Notes: generated by a model not told the origin, from the letters alone. Positions 8,537 through 17,458 are shown, numbered from the stretch's first letter. The stretch is 61,842 nt of DNA from Thermoplasmata archaeon (GCA_022750055.1 JAKIWL010000005.1:1-61842); one strand, 5' to 3'. Translations and numbers: made by a program.

Positions 8537-9613
8537 CTAGAGGTTCACCTGGCTCGAGTCTCCCAAGACGAAGGATTGTCCTGCCGGGCGCTGGGTCCGT
8601 TGGCGCAGGGAGGTCCCCCGTCCGATGATGCTGTCGACGATCCGGGTCGGCAGGTCCACGGTCGCATTCTCCATCAGGATGCTCCGGTCGATCTCGGCCT
8701 GGCGGACCGTCGCTCCGTCCCCGATCGCGACGAACGGGCCCACGTAGGCCCCGGCCCCGATCCGGACGTTGGCCCCCACGACCGTGGGACCCCGGACCGT
8801 CGCTCCCTCTTCCACGACGCTGCCGGGGCCGATCCCGACATGACCGATGATCCGGGCGCCGGGGTGTACCTCCCCGTGCACCTCGAAGAAGCTCGGCGGT
8901 CGAGTGGCCAGCACCCGTTCGTTCGCTTCCAGGATGTCCGCGACCTGCCCCGTGTCCTTCCACCAGCCGGACAGGCGGATGACCCGGACCCGATGGGTCT
9001 TCTCGCTCAGGGCCCGGATCGCGTCCGTGATCTCGAGCTCGCCCCGCGCGGAAGGAGAGAGCCCGTCGATGATCTCGTGCACCTCGGGGGTGAACAGGTA
9101 CACCCCGACGAGGGCGAGATGGGACCGCGGCCGCTTGGGCTTCTCCTCGATGGTGACGATCCGACCTTGCTCGTCTAGCTCGACGACCCCGTAGTGGCTC
9201 GGGTCCCGGACTGTCGTGGCCCCGACCACCGCCGACGGCGATCCGGACCGGAAGGCATCGAGGTAGGGTCCCGGGCCATCTTCGAGGAGGTTGTCCCCTA
9301 GATACATCAGGAACGGGTCGTCCCCGAGGAAGCTTCGGGCGCACTTCACCGCGTGCGCGAGACCGAGCGGTTCTCCTTGCGTGACGTACTCCACCCGGAG
9401 GCCAAACTGTCGGCCATCGCCGATCCCCTCCCGAATCCCCTCCGTGATCGGGCCGAGGATGACGGCGACCTCCGATACCCCGGCCTGCTTGAGATGCTCG
9501 AGTCCGTAGTACAGCATGGGACGGTTGGCGATCGGGATCATGTGCTTGTTGCCGGTGAACGTGAGGGGGCGCAAGCGGGTGCCGTGACCGCCCGCGAGCA
9601 GGAGTCCCTTCAC
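8537..9613 (-). CDS. rmlA: Glucose-1-phosphate thymidylyltransferase, long form
   Basis: Enzyme of 358 residues that makes dTDP-glucose from glucose-1-phosphate and dTTP, the first step toward dTDP-rhamnose. The N-terminal nucleotidyltransferase motif is KGLLLAGGHGTRLRPLT, followed by YLGDNLLEDG for metal binding and EEKPKRPRS. The C-terminal third has hexapeptide-like repeats (GEVHPGARIIGHVGIGPGSVV onward) forming a left-handed beta helix, which marks the long form. A GTG start overlaps the stop of the upstream epimerase gene by four bases (GTGA). The gene is the last of the rmlB-rmlC-rmlA operon. Confidence 0.9.
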   Translation of the reverse strand: MKGLLLAGGHGTRLRPLTFTGNKHMIPIANRPMLYYGLEHLKQAGVSEVAVILGPITEGIREGIGDGRQFGLRVEYVTQGEPLGLAHAVKCARSFLGDDPFLMYLGDNLLEDGPGPYLDAFRSGSPSAVVGATTVRDPSHYGVVELDEQGRIVTIEEKPKRPRSHLALVGVYLFTPEVHEIIDGLSPSARGELEITDAIRALSEKTHRVRVIRLSGWWKDTGQVADILEANERVLATRPPSFFEVHGEVHPGARIIGHVGIGPGSVVEEGATVRGPTVVGANVRIGAGAYVGPFVAIGDGATVRQAEIDRSILMENATVDLPTRIVDSIIGRGTSLRQRTQRPAGQSFVLGDSSQVNL

Positions 9614-10194
9614 GGACGCTTCACCTTGACCAGGGTCCAATCGAAAGGTCGGCCCCCCAGGGTCGGGATAGGGCACTCCGAGAAGGGAATCCGTCCCTCG
9701 TCGGAGGGATCGTAGAGTCGGGTGGGATAGTTCTGAAGAACGAACGGCTGGGAGGAATGCAGATTGGCGATCCCGTGGTAGACTCCGACAGGGATCCGAA
9801 CGAGATGGGTTTCGACCGTTCGAGTCCCCGAGGGGGTCGCGGGATTGCCGACCGCAACCCCGGCCATCCGGATCGCCTCCAGCCGGCCGGAGGTCGGACT
9901 GGACGGCCGGGCGTCGTACAAGGCGAGGATCATCTCGCCCAGGGGGACGACGAACCGGTCTTCTTGGAGCCGGTGGGCGTGCCAACGGTCCTTGTCCCGC
10001 ATTTGGCCGGACACGGTCACGGAAGTGTAACTCATCGCGAATTCCTGCCCCTGGACGGTCCGGTCGTCGGCACGGAGCGTTTCAATCAGGAATCCGCGCG
10101 GGTCCTGATGGATCGATCGCCCGAGCACGGTCGCTCCATCGATGCGTACCTCGGTCGGGTCGATGGTTCGAATCCGTTCGGGGAGGGTCGTCAT
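9610..10194 (-). CDS. rmlC: dTDP-4-dehydrorhamnose 3,5-epimerase-like cupin
   Basis: Protein of 194 residues with the dTDP-sugar isomerase cupin pattern. It includes GRSIHQDPRGFLIETLR near the N-terminus, DRWHAHRLQEDRFVVPLGEMILALYD with paired histidines in the core, and PVGVYHGIANL further on. It would epimerise C3 and C5 of dTDP-4-dehydro-6-deoxyglucose. Sequence around the active site is more divergent than in bacterial RmlC, so a related sugar isomerase is possible. It sits between rmlB and rmlA on the same strand, with a four-base overlap into rmlA and 35 bases after rmlB, supporting the pathway assignment. Confidence 0.8.
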   Translation of the reverse strand: MTTLPERIRTIDPTEVRIDGATVLGRSIHQDPRGFLIETLRADDRTVQGQEFAMSYTSVTVSGQMRDKDRWHAHRLQEDRFVVPLGEMILALYDARPSSPTSGRLEAIRMAGVAVGNPATPSGTRTVETHLVRIPVGVYHGIANLHSSQPFVLQNYPTRLYDPSDEGRIPFSECPIPTLGGRPFDWTLVKVKRP

Positions 10195-10229
10195 GCGTTC
10201 CCGAGGATGGCGTCGGCTGCCATACGTCC

Positions 10230-11219
10230 TTATCGGCCAGCCCTCTCGGGCGCAGCGAGCGGTTCCCACCAGTCTCGTCGGGAGCGATACCATTCGATCG
10301 TCGCCGTGAGGCCCTCTTCGAATCCGACCTGGGGCCGCCACCCGAGTTCGAGCAGGCTCGGACTGGCATCGAGGGCATAGCGGAGGTCATGGCCGGGTCG
10401 ATCGGCGACGTATTCGATCCGTTCCTCGCCCAGACCGAGGACGGCGAGTATCTTGCCGACCAACTCACGGTTGGAGTGCCCCCCCTCGCCCGCGATCAGG
10501 TAGGTCGAGCCGGTACGGCCCTGCTGGACGATCAAGTCGAGCGCCCGGCAGTGGTCGCCGACGAAGATCCAATCCCGGACATTGCGTCCGTCCCCGTAGA
10601 GAGGGACCTGCTGGCCGTTCAGGAGCCGTGTGATGGCCTTGGGAACGAGTTTTTCCGGGTGCTGGTACGGACCGTAGTTGTTGCCGCAGTTGGAGATTGT
10701 CACCGGCAATCCATACGTGTGGAGATAGGCCCGGACGAGGTGGTCCGCTCCCGCCTTGGTCGCGGAGTACGGACTTCGGGGGTCGTACGGAGTCGTCGCG
10801 GTGAATCGGGTCTCGCGGTCCTCAAGGGGGAGGGACCCGAAGACTTCGTCGGTCGAGACGTGATGGAACCGACGGACGTCCGAGGCGCGCGCGGCGTCGA
10901 GGAGGACCTGCGTGCCTACCACATTGGTCCGGACGAAGGGGGCGGGTGCCTCGATGGAACGGTCGACATGGGATTCCGCGGCCAAGTGCACGATGGTATC
11001 GATCCCTCGGACCGCTTCCCGGACAACGGCCGGGTCGGCGATGTCGCCGTGAACAAACCGGATTCGCCCCGAATCGAGCAGCGGGCGGATCGACTCTAGG
11101 TGGCCCGCGTAGGTCAAGGCATCGAGCGTCGCGAGCTCGTCCTCGGGGTGCCGTTCTGCCCAGTGGTACAGCAGGTTCGCCCCGATGAAGCCGGCGCCAC
11201 CGGTCACGAGGACGCGCAC
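10230..11219 (-). CDS. rmlB: dTDP-glucose 4,6-dehydratase
   Basis: Extended short-chain dehydrogenase of about 329 residues. VLVTGGAGFIGANLLYHW at the N-terminus is the NAD-binding GxxGxxG. HLAAESHVDRSI follows. The catalytic triad region is STDEVFGSL and YSATKAGADHLVRAY (Y-x3-K), and NNYGPYQHPEKLVP is a dehydratase hallmark. It converts dTDP-glucose to dTDP-4-dehydro-6-deoxyglucose. A GTG start was chosen because it puts the Rossmann strand at the N-terminus and gives the usual family length; an upstream in-frame extension of about 25 residues is not family-like. It is the first gene of the minus-strand rml operon. Confidence 0.92.
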   Translation of the reverse strand: MRVLVTGGAGFIGANLLYHWAERHPEDELATLDALTYAGHLESIRPLLDSGRIRFVHGDIADPAVVREAVRGIDTIVHLAAESHVDRSIEAPAPFVRTNVVGTQVLLDAARASDVRRFHHVSTDEVFGSLPLEDRETRFTATTPYDPRSPYSATKAGADHLVRAYLHTYGLPVTISNCGNNYGPYQHPEKLVPKAITRLLNGQQVPLYGDGRNVRDWIFVGDHCRALDLIVQQGRTGSTYLIAGEGGHSNRELVGKILAVLGLGEERIEYVADRPGHDLRYALDASPSLLELGWRPQVGFEEGLTATIEWYRSRRDWWEPLAAPERAGR

Positions 11220-11320
11220 GTGGCGGGCTAGCCAGACCTCGCCATAGAGATATCCCCCGGTACGATGGAGGGGGTGGACCGAGGGTGCGAGCACGCTCGC
11301 CGAACCTCAGGAGGGATTCG

Positions 11321-12307
11321 ATGAAACGGCCGATCCTCGTCTTCGGATCCACCTCCCTGGTGGGGAGTGACTTCACCGCCGAGGCGACGGCACGATTCGA
11401 GGTACACGCGGTGGGCCGGTCGGACCCTGCGGAACTGAACCTCGACGTGCACCAGTTTCATCGCATCGACCTCACCGACGAACACGACGTACGCGACCTC
11501 CTTGCACCCCGGTCCGGGGACGTCGCGTGGATCAACTTCGCCGCCCGCACCGACGTGGATGGATGTGAACGGGAACGCCAGTCCGATCCCCAGAAGAACT
11601 CCGATTCTTCCTCGCGAGCCGACAGCGCCTGGCGAATGAACGCCGAATTCCCGGGCTGGCTCGCGGAGGCGAGCGCCGCAAGCCGGACTCCGCTCATCCA
11701 CCTCTCCACGGATTTCGTGTTCGATGGTACGGCGGGACCGTATCAGGAGAACGACCTACCGAGCCCGCTCGGTCCGCGATTGAGCTGGTACGGGTACACC
11801 AAGGGGATGGGGGAGCAACGAATCCGACACTCGAGTGCGCCCGCCCTGACGATGCGCATCTCCTACCCGTACCGCGCCCGCTTCGAGCACAAGACGGACT
11901 TCGCTCGAAACCTACTTTCCCGAGGTCGAGCGGGACGGCTCTTCCCGCTGTACTCGGACCAACGGATCACCCCGACCTGGGTTCCCGATGTAACCGGTGC
12001 TCTGTTGACGCTGACCGAACACCCGGAAACGGGCACGCTGCATGTGGCGTCGCCGGAGACCACTTCACCGCTCGAGTTCGCGTCCTGCCTATTTCGTGAG
12101 TTCCACTTGGACGTTGGGCCTCTCAAGGAAGCTCGTCTCGCCGAGCAGCCGGCCCGCCTCGATCGAGCCCCGCGCCCCATCCTCGGCGGCCTGGGGGTCC
12201 GACGGGCCCAGGCCCTCGGCCTGCTCACCCACGCCTATCGCGATGGAATCCGAGCGATGGCGACCGACGAGCATGCGGACCCGCCGCAACCAAGCGGCAC
12301 GAGCTGA
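11321..12307 (+). CDS. rmlD: dTDP-4-dehydrorhamnose reductase-like protein
   Basis: NAD(P)-dependent reductase of 328 residues. KRPILVFGSTSLVGSDF is the nucleotide-binding N-terminus. WINFAARTDVDGCE corresponds to the NxAAxTxVDxxE motif of RmlD, followed by HLSTDFVFDG and the catalytic YGYTKGMGE (Y-x3-K). GGAGG stands just upstream of the chosen ATG. Instead of lying in the rml operon it is divergently transcribed from rmlB, with about 100 bases between starts, so the two units probably share a control region. It should finish dTDP-rhamnose synthesis. An insertion of about 25 serine/aspartate-rich residues after the VDGCE motif is unusual. Confidence 0.82.
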   Translation: MKRPILVFGSTSLVGSDFTAEATARFEVHAVGRSDPAELNLDVHQFHRIDLTDEHDVRDLLAPRSGDVAWINFAARTDVDGCERERQSDPQKNSDSSSRADSAWRMNAEFPGWLAEASAASRTPLIHLSTDFVFDGTAGPYQENDLPSPLGPRLSWYGYTKGMGEQRIRHSSAPALTMRISYPYRARFEHKTDFARNLLSRGRAGRLFPLYSDQRITPTWVPDVTGALLTLTEHPETGTLHVASPETTSPLEFASCLFREFHLDVGPLKEARLAEQPARLDRAPRPILGGLGVRRAQALGLLTHAYRDGIRAMATDEHADPPQPSGTS

Positions 12308-12368
12308 GGTCCTGATCCTTCGGCACGGCCGAAACCGCCGCTCATCTCCGGTTCTCGAGAGAGGATAC

Positions 12369-12387
12369 GGGCCCACCGAGGGGCCCA
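12369..12387. terminator. Inverted repeat after the rmlD-like gene
   Basis: GGGCCC repeated with a six-base spacer can form a short stable hairpin 60 bases after the rmlD-like stop and ahead of the pnt promoter. It lacks a following T run, so a terminator role is only possible, not shown. Confidence 0.3.
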
Positions 12388-12417
12388 TCCTCCCGAGGCG
12401 CCGGGGGCTCGCCAAGG

Positions 12418-12424
12418 GTATAAT
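12418..12424 (+). promoter_or_regulatory. TATA box for the pnt operon
   Basis: GTATAAT lies about 26 bases before the ATG at 12447. This spacing matches an archaeal TATA element driving a leaderless or nearly leaderless transcript of pntA1-pntA2-pntB, and it favours 12447 over the ATG two codons upstream. Confidence 0.65.
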
Positions 12425-12446
12425 CCCCGCCCCGTGGACGATGGCC

Positions 12447-13583
12447 ATGGTCATCCGCCTCGCCGTTCCGAAGGAATCGGCTATTGGCGAACGTCGGGTC
12501 GCCATCGTGCCCGAGGTCGCAGGAAAACTCGTCAAGAGGGGATGGGAGGTCGTCGTCGAGACCGGCGCCGGAGCCTCGGCCGGTTTTCCCGATAGCGAGT
12601 ATACGGCAGCGGGTGCCCTCGTCGTCCCGAACGCCACAAAGCTGGCTGAGGCAACGATTCTCGTCGGGGTGCAGCCTCCAGATCCGGCCGCCGTCGCACG
12701 CTATGCCCCGGGGACGGTGACGATCTCGCTGCTGTATCCCTCCCGACACCTCGAGCTGGTGCGGGCCCTGGTCGCCGCCCGGACCCGCGCCTTCGCGTTG
12801 GAACTTCTTCCCCGGATCACCCGGTCACAAAGCATGGACGTGCTCTCGTCCCAGGCCACTGTGGCCGGATACGCCTCGGTCATCTTGGGCGCGGAACTCT
12901 CCCCCCGGCTCTTGCCGATGCTAACGACGGCGGCCGGGACGATCCGTCCCGCGAAGGTCCTCGTCCTCGGCGCAGGGGTGGCCGGTCTCATGGCGATCGC
13001 GACCGCGCGTCGCCTCGGGGCGGTCGTCGAGGGCTATGATGTGCGCCGCGCGGCGGGCGAGCAGGTCCGCAGCCTGGGCGCGAAATTTCTCGAGCTTTCG
13101 ATCAACGCGGAAGGGCAAGGCGGGTACGCCCGGGAGCTAACTCCAGAGGAGAAGGCCCAGGAGCAGGGCATGGTGGCAGCCGCCGTGACCCAGTCGGATA
13201 TCGTGATCACGACAGCCAATATTCCGGGTAAGAAGGCCCCCACCCTGGTCACGCGGGAGACCGTGTCGCGAATGAAGCCGGGGGCCATCCTCGTCGACCT
13301 CGCCGCGGAGTCGGGCGGCAACTGCGAGCTCACGCGACCGGACGAGACGGTTCTGACCGGGTCAGTGACCATCGTCGGACCCACGAACCTACCGAGCCGG
13401 GTCGCGTATCACGCGAGCCAAATGTTCTCAAAGAATCTCCTTGCGTTCCTCGGCCTGTTCGGAACTCGGGACGGATCGCTCGCGACCGAGTACCCGGACG
13501 AGATCCTTCAGGCCACGCTCGTGACGAAGGACGGCACGGTCGTTCACGCGCCCACCCAAGCGCTCGTCGGGGGTTCAGCATGA
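12447..13583 (+). CDS. pntA: NAD(P) transhydrogenase subunit alpha, part 1
   Basis: Protein of 378 residues, NAD(H)-binding domain I of proton-translocating transhydrogenase. The start VIRLAVPKESAIGERRVAIVP is followed by VLVLGAGVAGLMAIATARRLGA, the dinucleotide fold. RSLGAKFLEL and DIVITTANIPGKKAP are the subunit-interface and substrate loops typical of PntA. It lacks the membrane helices of the E. coli alpha chain, because these are in the next gene. It couples hydride transfer from NADH to NADP+ with proton re-entry, supplying NADPH. ATG 12441 is the alternative start. The stop overlaps the start of the next gene. Confidence 0.93.
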   Translation: MVIRLAVPKESAIGERRVAIVPEVAGKLVKRGWEVVVETGAGASAGFPDSEYTAAGALVVPNATKLAEATILVGVQPPDPAAVARYAPGTVTISLLYPSRHLELVRALVAARTRAFALELLPRITRSQSMDVLSSQATVAGYASVILGAELSPRLLPMLTTAAGTIRPAKVLVLGAGVAGLMAIATARRLGAVVEGYDVRRAAGEQVRSLGAKFLELSINAEGQGGYARELTPEEKAQEQGMVAAAVTQSDIVITTANIPGKKAPTLVTRETVSRMKPGAILVDLAAESGGNCELTRPDETVLTGSVTIVGPTNLPSRVAYHASQMFSKNLLAFLGLFGTRDGSLATEYPDEILQATLVTKDGTVVHAPTQALVGGSA

Positions 13584-13876
13584 TCGCCGAGGTCTGGGCG
13601 GCCCTGTACATCGTGGTCCTCGCTGCCTTCGTCGGCTACGAAGTGATCAGTCGGATCCCGACCTTGCTACACACCCCGCTCATGTCCGGGTCGAATTTCA
13701 TCCACGGCATCGTCCTCATCGGCGCGATGGTGGCCCTCGGGTTCGCGAGCACCTTCGCCGAGGAGATCCTCGGGTTCGTGGCGGTGGTGATGGGGGCGAT
13801 GAACGTCACCGGCGGCTACGTCGTCACCGACCGGATCCTGCAAATGTTCGACCGCTCGAAATCGAAGGGCGGGTAG
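13580..13876 (+). CDS. NAD(P) transhydrogenase subunit alpha, part 2 (membrane segment)
   Basis: A 98-residue protein with three hydrophobic helices, the standalone equivalent of the C-terminal membrane part of PntA (often called PntAB or PntA2). LMSGSNFIHGIVLIGAMVAL and GFVAVVMGAMNVTGGYVVTDRIL are the characteristic helices lining the proton channel, ending in MFDRSK. It overlaps the upstream gene by four bases (ATGA) and abuts pntB directly, so the three subunits are made together. The three-gene split organisation is the one usual in many bacteria. Confidence 0.92.
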   Translation: MIAEVWAALYIVVLAAFVGYEVISRIPTLLHTPLMSGSNFIHGIVLIGAMVALGFASTFAEEILGFVAVVMGAMNVTGGYVVTDRILQMFDRSKSKGG

Positions 13877-15253
13877 ATGATCGACTTCATCGACCCCATC
13901 TACATCCTGACGATCCTTTTCTTCGTCCTCGCGCTCCAGCGCATGAGCGATCCGAAGACGGCCCGCAGCGGGATCGTCTACGCCGGAGCGGCGATGCTGG
14001 TCGCGGTCCTCGTCACGTTCTTCGTTCCCGGGATCGGTAACCTGCCCTGGATCGTCGTCGGAACCGCGGTCGGTGGCTTCCTCGGCTTCTACGCCGCGAA
14101 GCGCGTCAAGATGACCGACATGCCCCAGATGGTCGCGATCTTCAACGGGATGGGCGGGGGCGCTGCGGCGTCGATCGCGGCCGTGGAGCTCGTCGCCTAC
14201 ACCGAATCCACCGGCTTTCTTTCCCTGGCCGTCGCCGGGGGATTGATCGGGTCCGTCTCGTTCTCCGGGAGCGTGATCGCCTTTCTCAAGCTCCAGGGCT
14301 GGATGACCCAGCGTTCGGTGACCTTTCCCGGACAGCAACCGACGAACATCGCAGTCCTCGTCGTCGCCGGGATCTCTGGGGGCCTTCTGCTCGTGTTCGC
14401 AGGAGGGTTCTGGCTCTGGCCGTTCTTCCTCCTCGCGCTCGGCTACGGCATCCTGATGACGCTTCCGATCGGCGGGGCGGACATGCCGGTCGTGATCTCG
14501 ATGTACAATGCCCTGACCGGGGTGGCCGTGGCCCTCGACGGCTTCGCCCTCGTGGACACCTCAGCCGGTGCGGCGGCGTACGCGATGATCATCGCCGGAA
14601 CTCTCGTCGGCGCGGCCGGTTCGTTCCTGACGATCGTGATGGCCCGGGCCATGAACCGATCGCTCGCGAACGTGCTGTTCGCTGCCTACGGCGCCAAGGT
14701 CGAGGAGGGCGGAACCGTGTCGGGGGCCCTCAAGCCGATCGATATCGATGACGCGGCGGTCATGATGGCGTACGCGTCGAAAGTGATCATCACGCCGGGC
14801 TACGGGATGGCGGTCGCTCAGGCGCAGCAGAAGGTGAAGGAGCTCATGGACGCCCTCGAGTCGAAGGGGGTGACCGTCAAGTTCGGAATCCACCCGGTCG
14901 CAGGTCGAATGCCCGGCCATATGAACGTACTGCTCGCCGAGGCAGGCGTCCCCTACGATCGCCTGTTCGACCAGGAAGAGATCAACCCAGAGTTTCCGAG
15001 CGCCGACGTGGTCGTGGTCATCGGGGCGAACGACGTCGTCAACCCCGCCGCACGCCGCGCAGGGAGTCCGTTGCAGGGGATGCCGATCTTGGACGTCGAC
15101 CGGTCGAAGAACGTTCTCGTCCTCAAGCGGGGCCAGGGCAAGGGCTTCGCCGGCATCGAGAACGAGCTCTTCTACAAGGACAACGCCCGCCTGCTGTACG
15201 GCGACGCGCAGGAGACGGTCGCGAAGCTCGTTCAGGCGATCAAGAAGCTCTGA
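13877..15253 (+). CDS. pntB: NAD(P) transhydrogenase subunit beta
   Basis: Protein of 458 residues. About eight transmembrane helices fill the first 270 residues, including VAIFNGMGGGAAASIAAVEL and PIGGADMPVVISMYNALTG, both PntB signatures. The C-terminal NADP(H)-binding domain follows, with ITPGYGMAVAQAQQKVKEL, FGIHPVAGRMPGHMNVLLAEA and VVIGANDVVNPAARR. It completes the pump encoded by the two upstream genes with no intergenic gap. A small hairpin (CCGAGA/TCTCGG at 15268-15284) follows the stop. Proton-pumping transhydrogenase is not common in archaea, so this operon may have come from bacteria. Confidence 0.95.
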   Translation: MIDFIDPIYILTILFFVLALQRMSDPKTARSGIVYAGAAMLVAVLVTFFVPGIGNLPWIVVGTAVGGFLGFYAAKRVKMTDMPQMVAIFNGMGGGAAASIAAVELVAYTESTGFLSLAVAGGLIGSVSFSGSVIAFLKLQGWMTQRSVTFPGQQPTNIAVLVVAGISGGLLLVFAGGFWLWPFFLLALGYGILMTLPIGGADMPVVISMYNALTGVAVALDGFALVDTSAGAAAYAMIIAGTLVGAAGSFLTIVMARAMNRSLANVLFAAYGAKVEEGGTVSGALKPIDIDDAAVMMAYASKVIITPGYGMAVAQAQQKVKELMDALESKGVTVKFGIHPVAGRMPGHMNVLLAEAGVPYDRLFDQEEINPEFPSADVVVVIGANDVVNPAARRAGSPLQGMPILDVDRSKNVLVLKRGQGKGFAGIENELFYKDNARLLYGDAQETVAKLVQAIKKL

Positions 15254-15359
15254 GCCTCGGCCTCCGACCGAGAAGTCCTCTCGGACCGCAACGACCTGTC
15301 GGCTCGTGGAGGCCTGATCCATGCGTGCGCCCGAAACCCACCGGCCGGAACCAGGTCGT

Positions 15360-17324
15360 TCAGGTGATCGGGAGGAGAGAATACCTTCCTTCGGGGTCGG
15401 TCCAGTACAGGAGGTGGGCGTTCGTCTTCGGGCGCGCGCCGAACAGAACGATCTGGCCGTGCCGAAGTCGGAGCTTGAGGTGGGTATCCGTCGAAGGGAG
15501 GGCGGCGACGGTGAGGGGTTCATCCGACCGGCCGAATCCGACACCGTGGAAATTTGGGAGCCGAACGTAGGCCCCCATGATGAGGGGGAACTCCGAGGGC
15601 CGGTAGGTCAACCCGCCGACCGAGGCGACCGCCAACAGCCCGTCGAACGAGAGGAGGAAGAGGGAGGGCTTCCCTTCGCCGGTGTCCCGGAGGAATCGGT
15701 GGGCCTCTGGGAACGCGGGGCCGACCGGTGCGGCGGTCGCGGGGCGAGGCTCCTTTCCCTCGGTGGCCGACATTCGAATGGGCAGGACGACCTCGCGCAG
15801 GTCGGTCAGGGCCTTGTCCGATCCAGCCGCCGAGAGGATCCTGAGGCGCTCGCGAACCCAATCCGGCGGTACGAAACGAGAGAGTTCCCCGAGCAACGTG
15901 CTGGGCGGGCTCTGCGGGGAGGGAATCCACAGAACCCTTCCCCCGGATCGCAAGACGTGGGCGGCGAAGGGAAACGCGAGCGCCTCCACGACACGATGAG
16001 GCATCTCGGGAGCGAGCTCGAAGCCGGTCAGCGAATGCGTGGCGAGACGCCCGAACGCTCGCGCAAAGGCAGCCGACCCGGGCCATAGGGAGGCCGCACC
16101 GAGCTCTGGGTCCGGATCCGGAGGGCCAACCGGCGCTCGAAAACCGGGGCGTGGCAAGGGGGGACACTGGAACCGTCCGCCAACTAGCGTGAATAGGAAC
16201 CGCGAATCCGCGAGCGGCCTCCCCTTGAGTTTGGGGACGGAGGCGACCCGGAGTCGGCCCCCCTCCTCCTCTTCCCATCCGAGATGCACGACCGCGTCGG
16301 CCAGAGATTGGAGCTGTGGGTCCGGATCCTCCAGGAGAGCGATGGCCGCATGGACGGGGATCGAGCTGAGCCACTCCCGCATCCCGCCTAGACTTCCCTG
16401 AAGTTGCTGAACCCTCGCCTGGTCGTGACCTTCGATGAAGGCTTGTTCGGTGCTCCGGTCCCAAGAGTCCACGAAGAGTGTCCCTCCCCCCTGAGCGACC
16501 ATCTTGCGGATGGCCGCGAGGATCTCCGGGGGAGTCGGGCCAGCTGTACTCGGTAGGACAGGAGCGGCGGGACCCAAGTCAGTTAGGACGGTCTCTCCAG
16601 GGTTCACGGCGCCCGGCTCCCCAGGCTCGGGATCTACCAGGAGAAGGGAGATGCTTGGTTTCGAAGCCATCGAGTCGCCCGAGTCCGGAGAGGAGGCCTC
16701 TTCGGGCCGGTACGCCACGAAGAGTCGCGGCCCCTGAACGACCTGGGCAAGGGCGGTCAACAGGCTGGTCTTACCCGAACCGGGTCGGCCCGTAATGAGG
16801 AGCACGCGTGGCTCTCGCGTGGACAGGAAGGAATGTAGGTGCTCGACCAGGTCAGCGCCGCCCCCGGGCGGCGGTGCGGTCGAGGGTCCCGGACTACCGA
16901 GAGCACGCACGATCGACCTAGTCCGGGTCCGGACGAGGCCCGCGGTGACTAATACGTTCCGATTCGCGGGGCCCCATGCTCGGAGTAACCCCTCGCAGCC
17001 GTCTCGTCCCCTAACGACCCTCGCTGGGGTTCTCCGAAGATCACGGAGAAGAAGGGCCACACCGCAAAGAAGGTCTACCGCCTCCTCTCTGGCAGATGCC
17101 GTTCTAAAGCCTCGATACGGTACGGTCGGATAGGGAGAATCCGAGAGTCCGCCCGGGGGAGCCCGACCGGAACTGCATGCCACGTCGCTGCCGTGTCGGC
17201 CAGTGCGATTGGTTCCTGAGTCGGGCCCAGTGAGGATCGCTTGCGCCCCCGGACTCGCTCCGGCGGACCGGTGTCGAAGCACTCCGGAGAGGCCATCGGT
17301 CATTGGACGGGCCGGCATTCGCAC
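15360..17324 (-). CDS. RecA/KaiC-superfamily P-loop ATPase (GvpD/RAD55-like)
   Basis: Up to 654 residues; the true start is uncertain because the first 100-150 residues look non-coding and no convincing start with a ribosome site was found. The recognisable part opens with VLLITGRPGSGKTSLLTALA (Walker A). Walker B-like TLFVDSWDRS follows, and HAAIALLEDPD plus GGRLRVASVPKLKGRPL correspond to later strands of the RecA core. The region after it is a second domain of unknown fold. The layout resembles the GvpD/RAD55 group seen in Euryarchaeota, which are usually regulators. No gas-vesicle genes are present. It lies just downstream of tRNA-Val on the same strand. Confidence 0.6.
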   Translation of the reverse strand: MRMPARPMTDGLSGVLRHRSAGASPGAQAILTGPDSGTNRTGRHGSDVACSSGRAPPGGLSDSPYPTVPYRGFRTASAREEAVDLLCGVALLLRDLRRTPARVVRGRDGCEGLLRAWGPANRNVLVTAGLVRTRTRSIVRALGSPGPSTAPPPGGGADLVEHLHSFLSTREPRVLLITGRPGSGKTSLLTALAQVVQGPRLFVAYRPEEASSPDSGDSMASKPSISLLLVDPEPGEPGAVNPGETVLTDLGPAAPVLPSTAGPTPPEILAAIRKMVAQGGGTLFVDSWDRSTEQAFIEGHDQARVQQLQGSLGGMREWLSSIPVHAAIALLEDPDPQLQSLADAVVHLGWEEEEGGRLRVASVPKLKGRPLADSRFLFTLVGGRFQCPPLPRPGFRAPVGPPDPDPELGAASLWPGSAAFARAFGRLATHSLTGFELAPEMPHRVVEALAFPFAAHVLRSGGRVLWIPSPQSPPSTLLGELSRFVPPDWVRERLRILSAAGSDKALTDLREVVLPIRMSATEGKEPRPATAAPVGPAFPEAHRFLRDTGEGKPSLFLLSFDGLLAVASVGGLTYRPSEFPLIMGAYVRLPNFHGVGFGRSDEPLTVAALPSTDTHLKLRLRHGQIVLFGARPKTNAHLLYWTDPEGRYSLLPIT

Positions 17325-17385
17325 CAGGGTGATGGATCTGGCTAGCGAAAGAAGAAACCAAATTGGACCTACCCCTGTCCAACGA

Positions 17386-17458
17386 TGGGCGCGGCCAGAT
17401 TCGAACTGGCGACCTTCACCGTGTCAGGGTGACGTCATAACCACTAGACTACGCGCCC
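17386..17458 (-). tRNA. tRNA-Val (anticodon GAC)
   Basis: The minus strand folds into a complete cloverleaf: acceptor GGGCGCG/CGCGCCC, anticodon stem TCACC/GGTGA around loop CTGACAC, and T stem GCCAG/CTGGC around TTCGAAT. The anticodon is GAC, reading GUC/GUU valine codons. There is no intron. CCA is not encoded. An AT-rich cttatt element on the opposite strand at 17485-17490, about 29 bases upstream, is a plausible TATA box. Confidence 0.95.

Noticed and set aside
15268-15284. Hairpin after pntB as terminator
   Set aside because: Only six base pairs and no T run; too weak to call.
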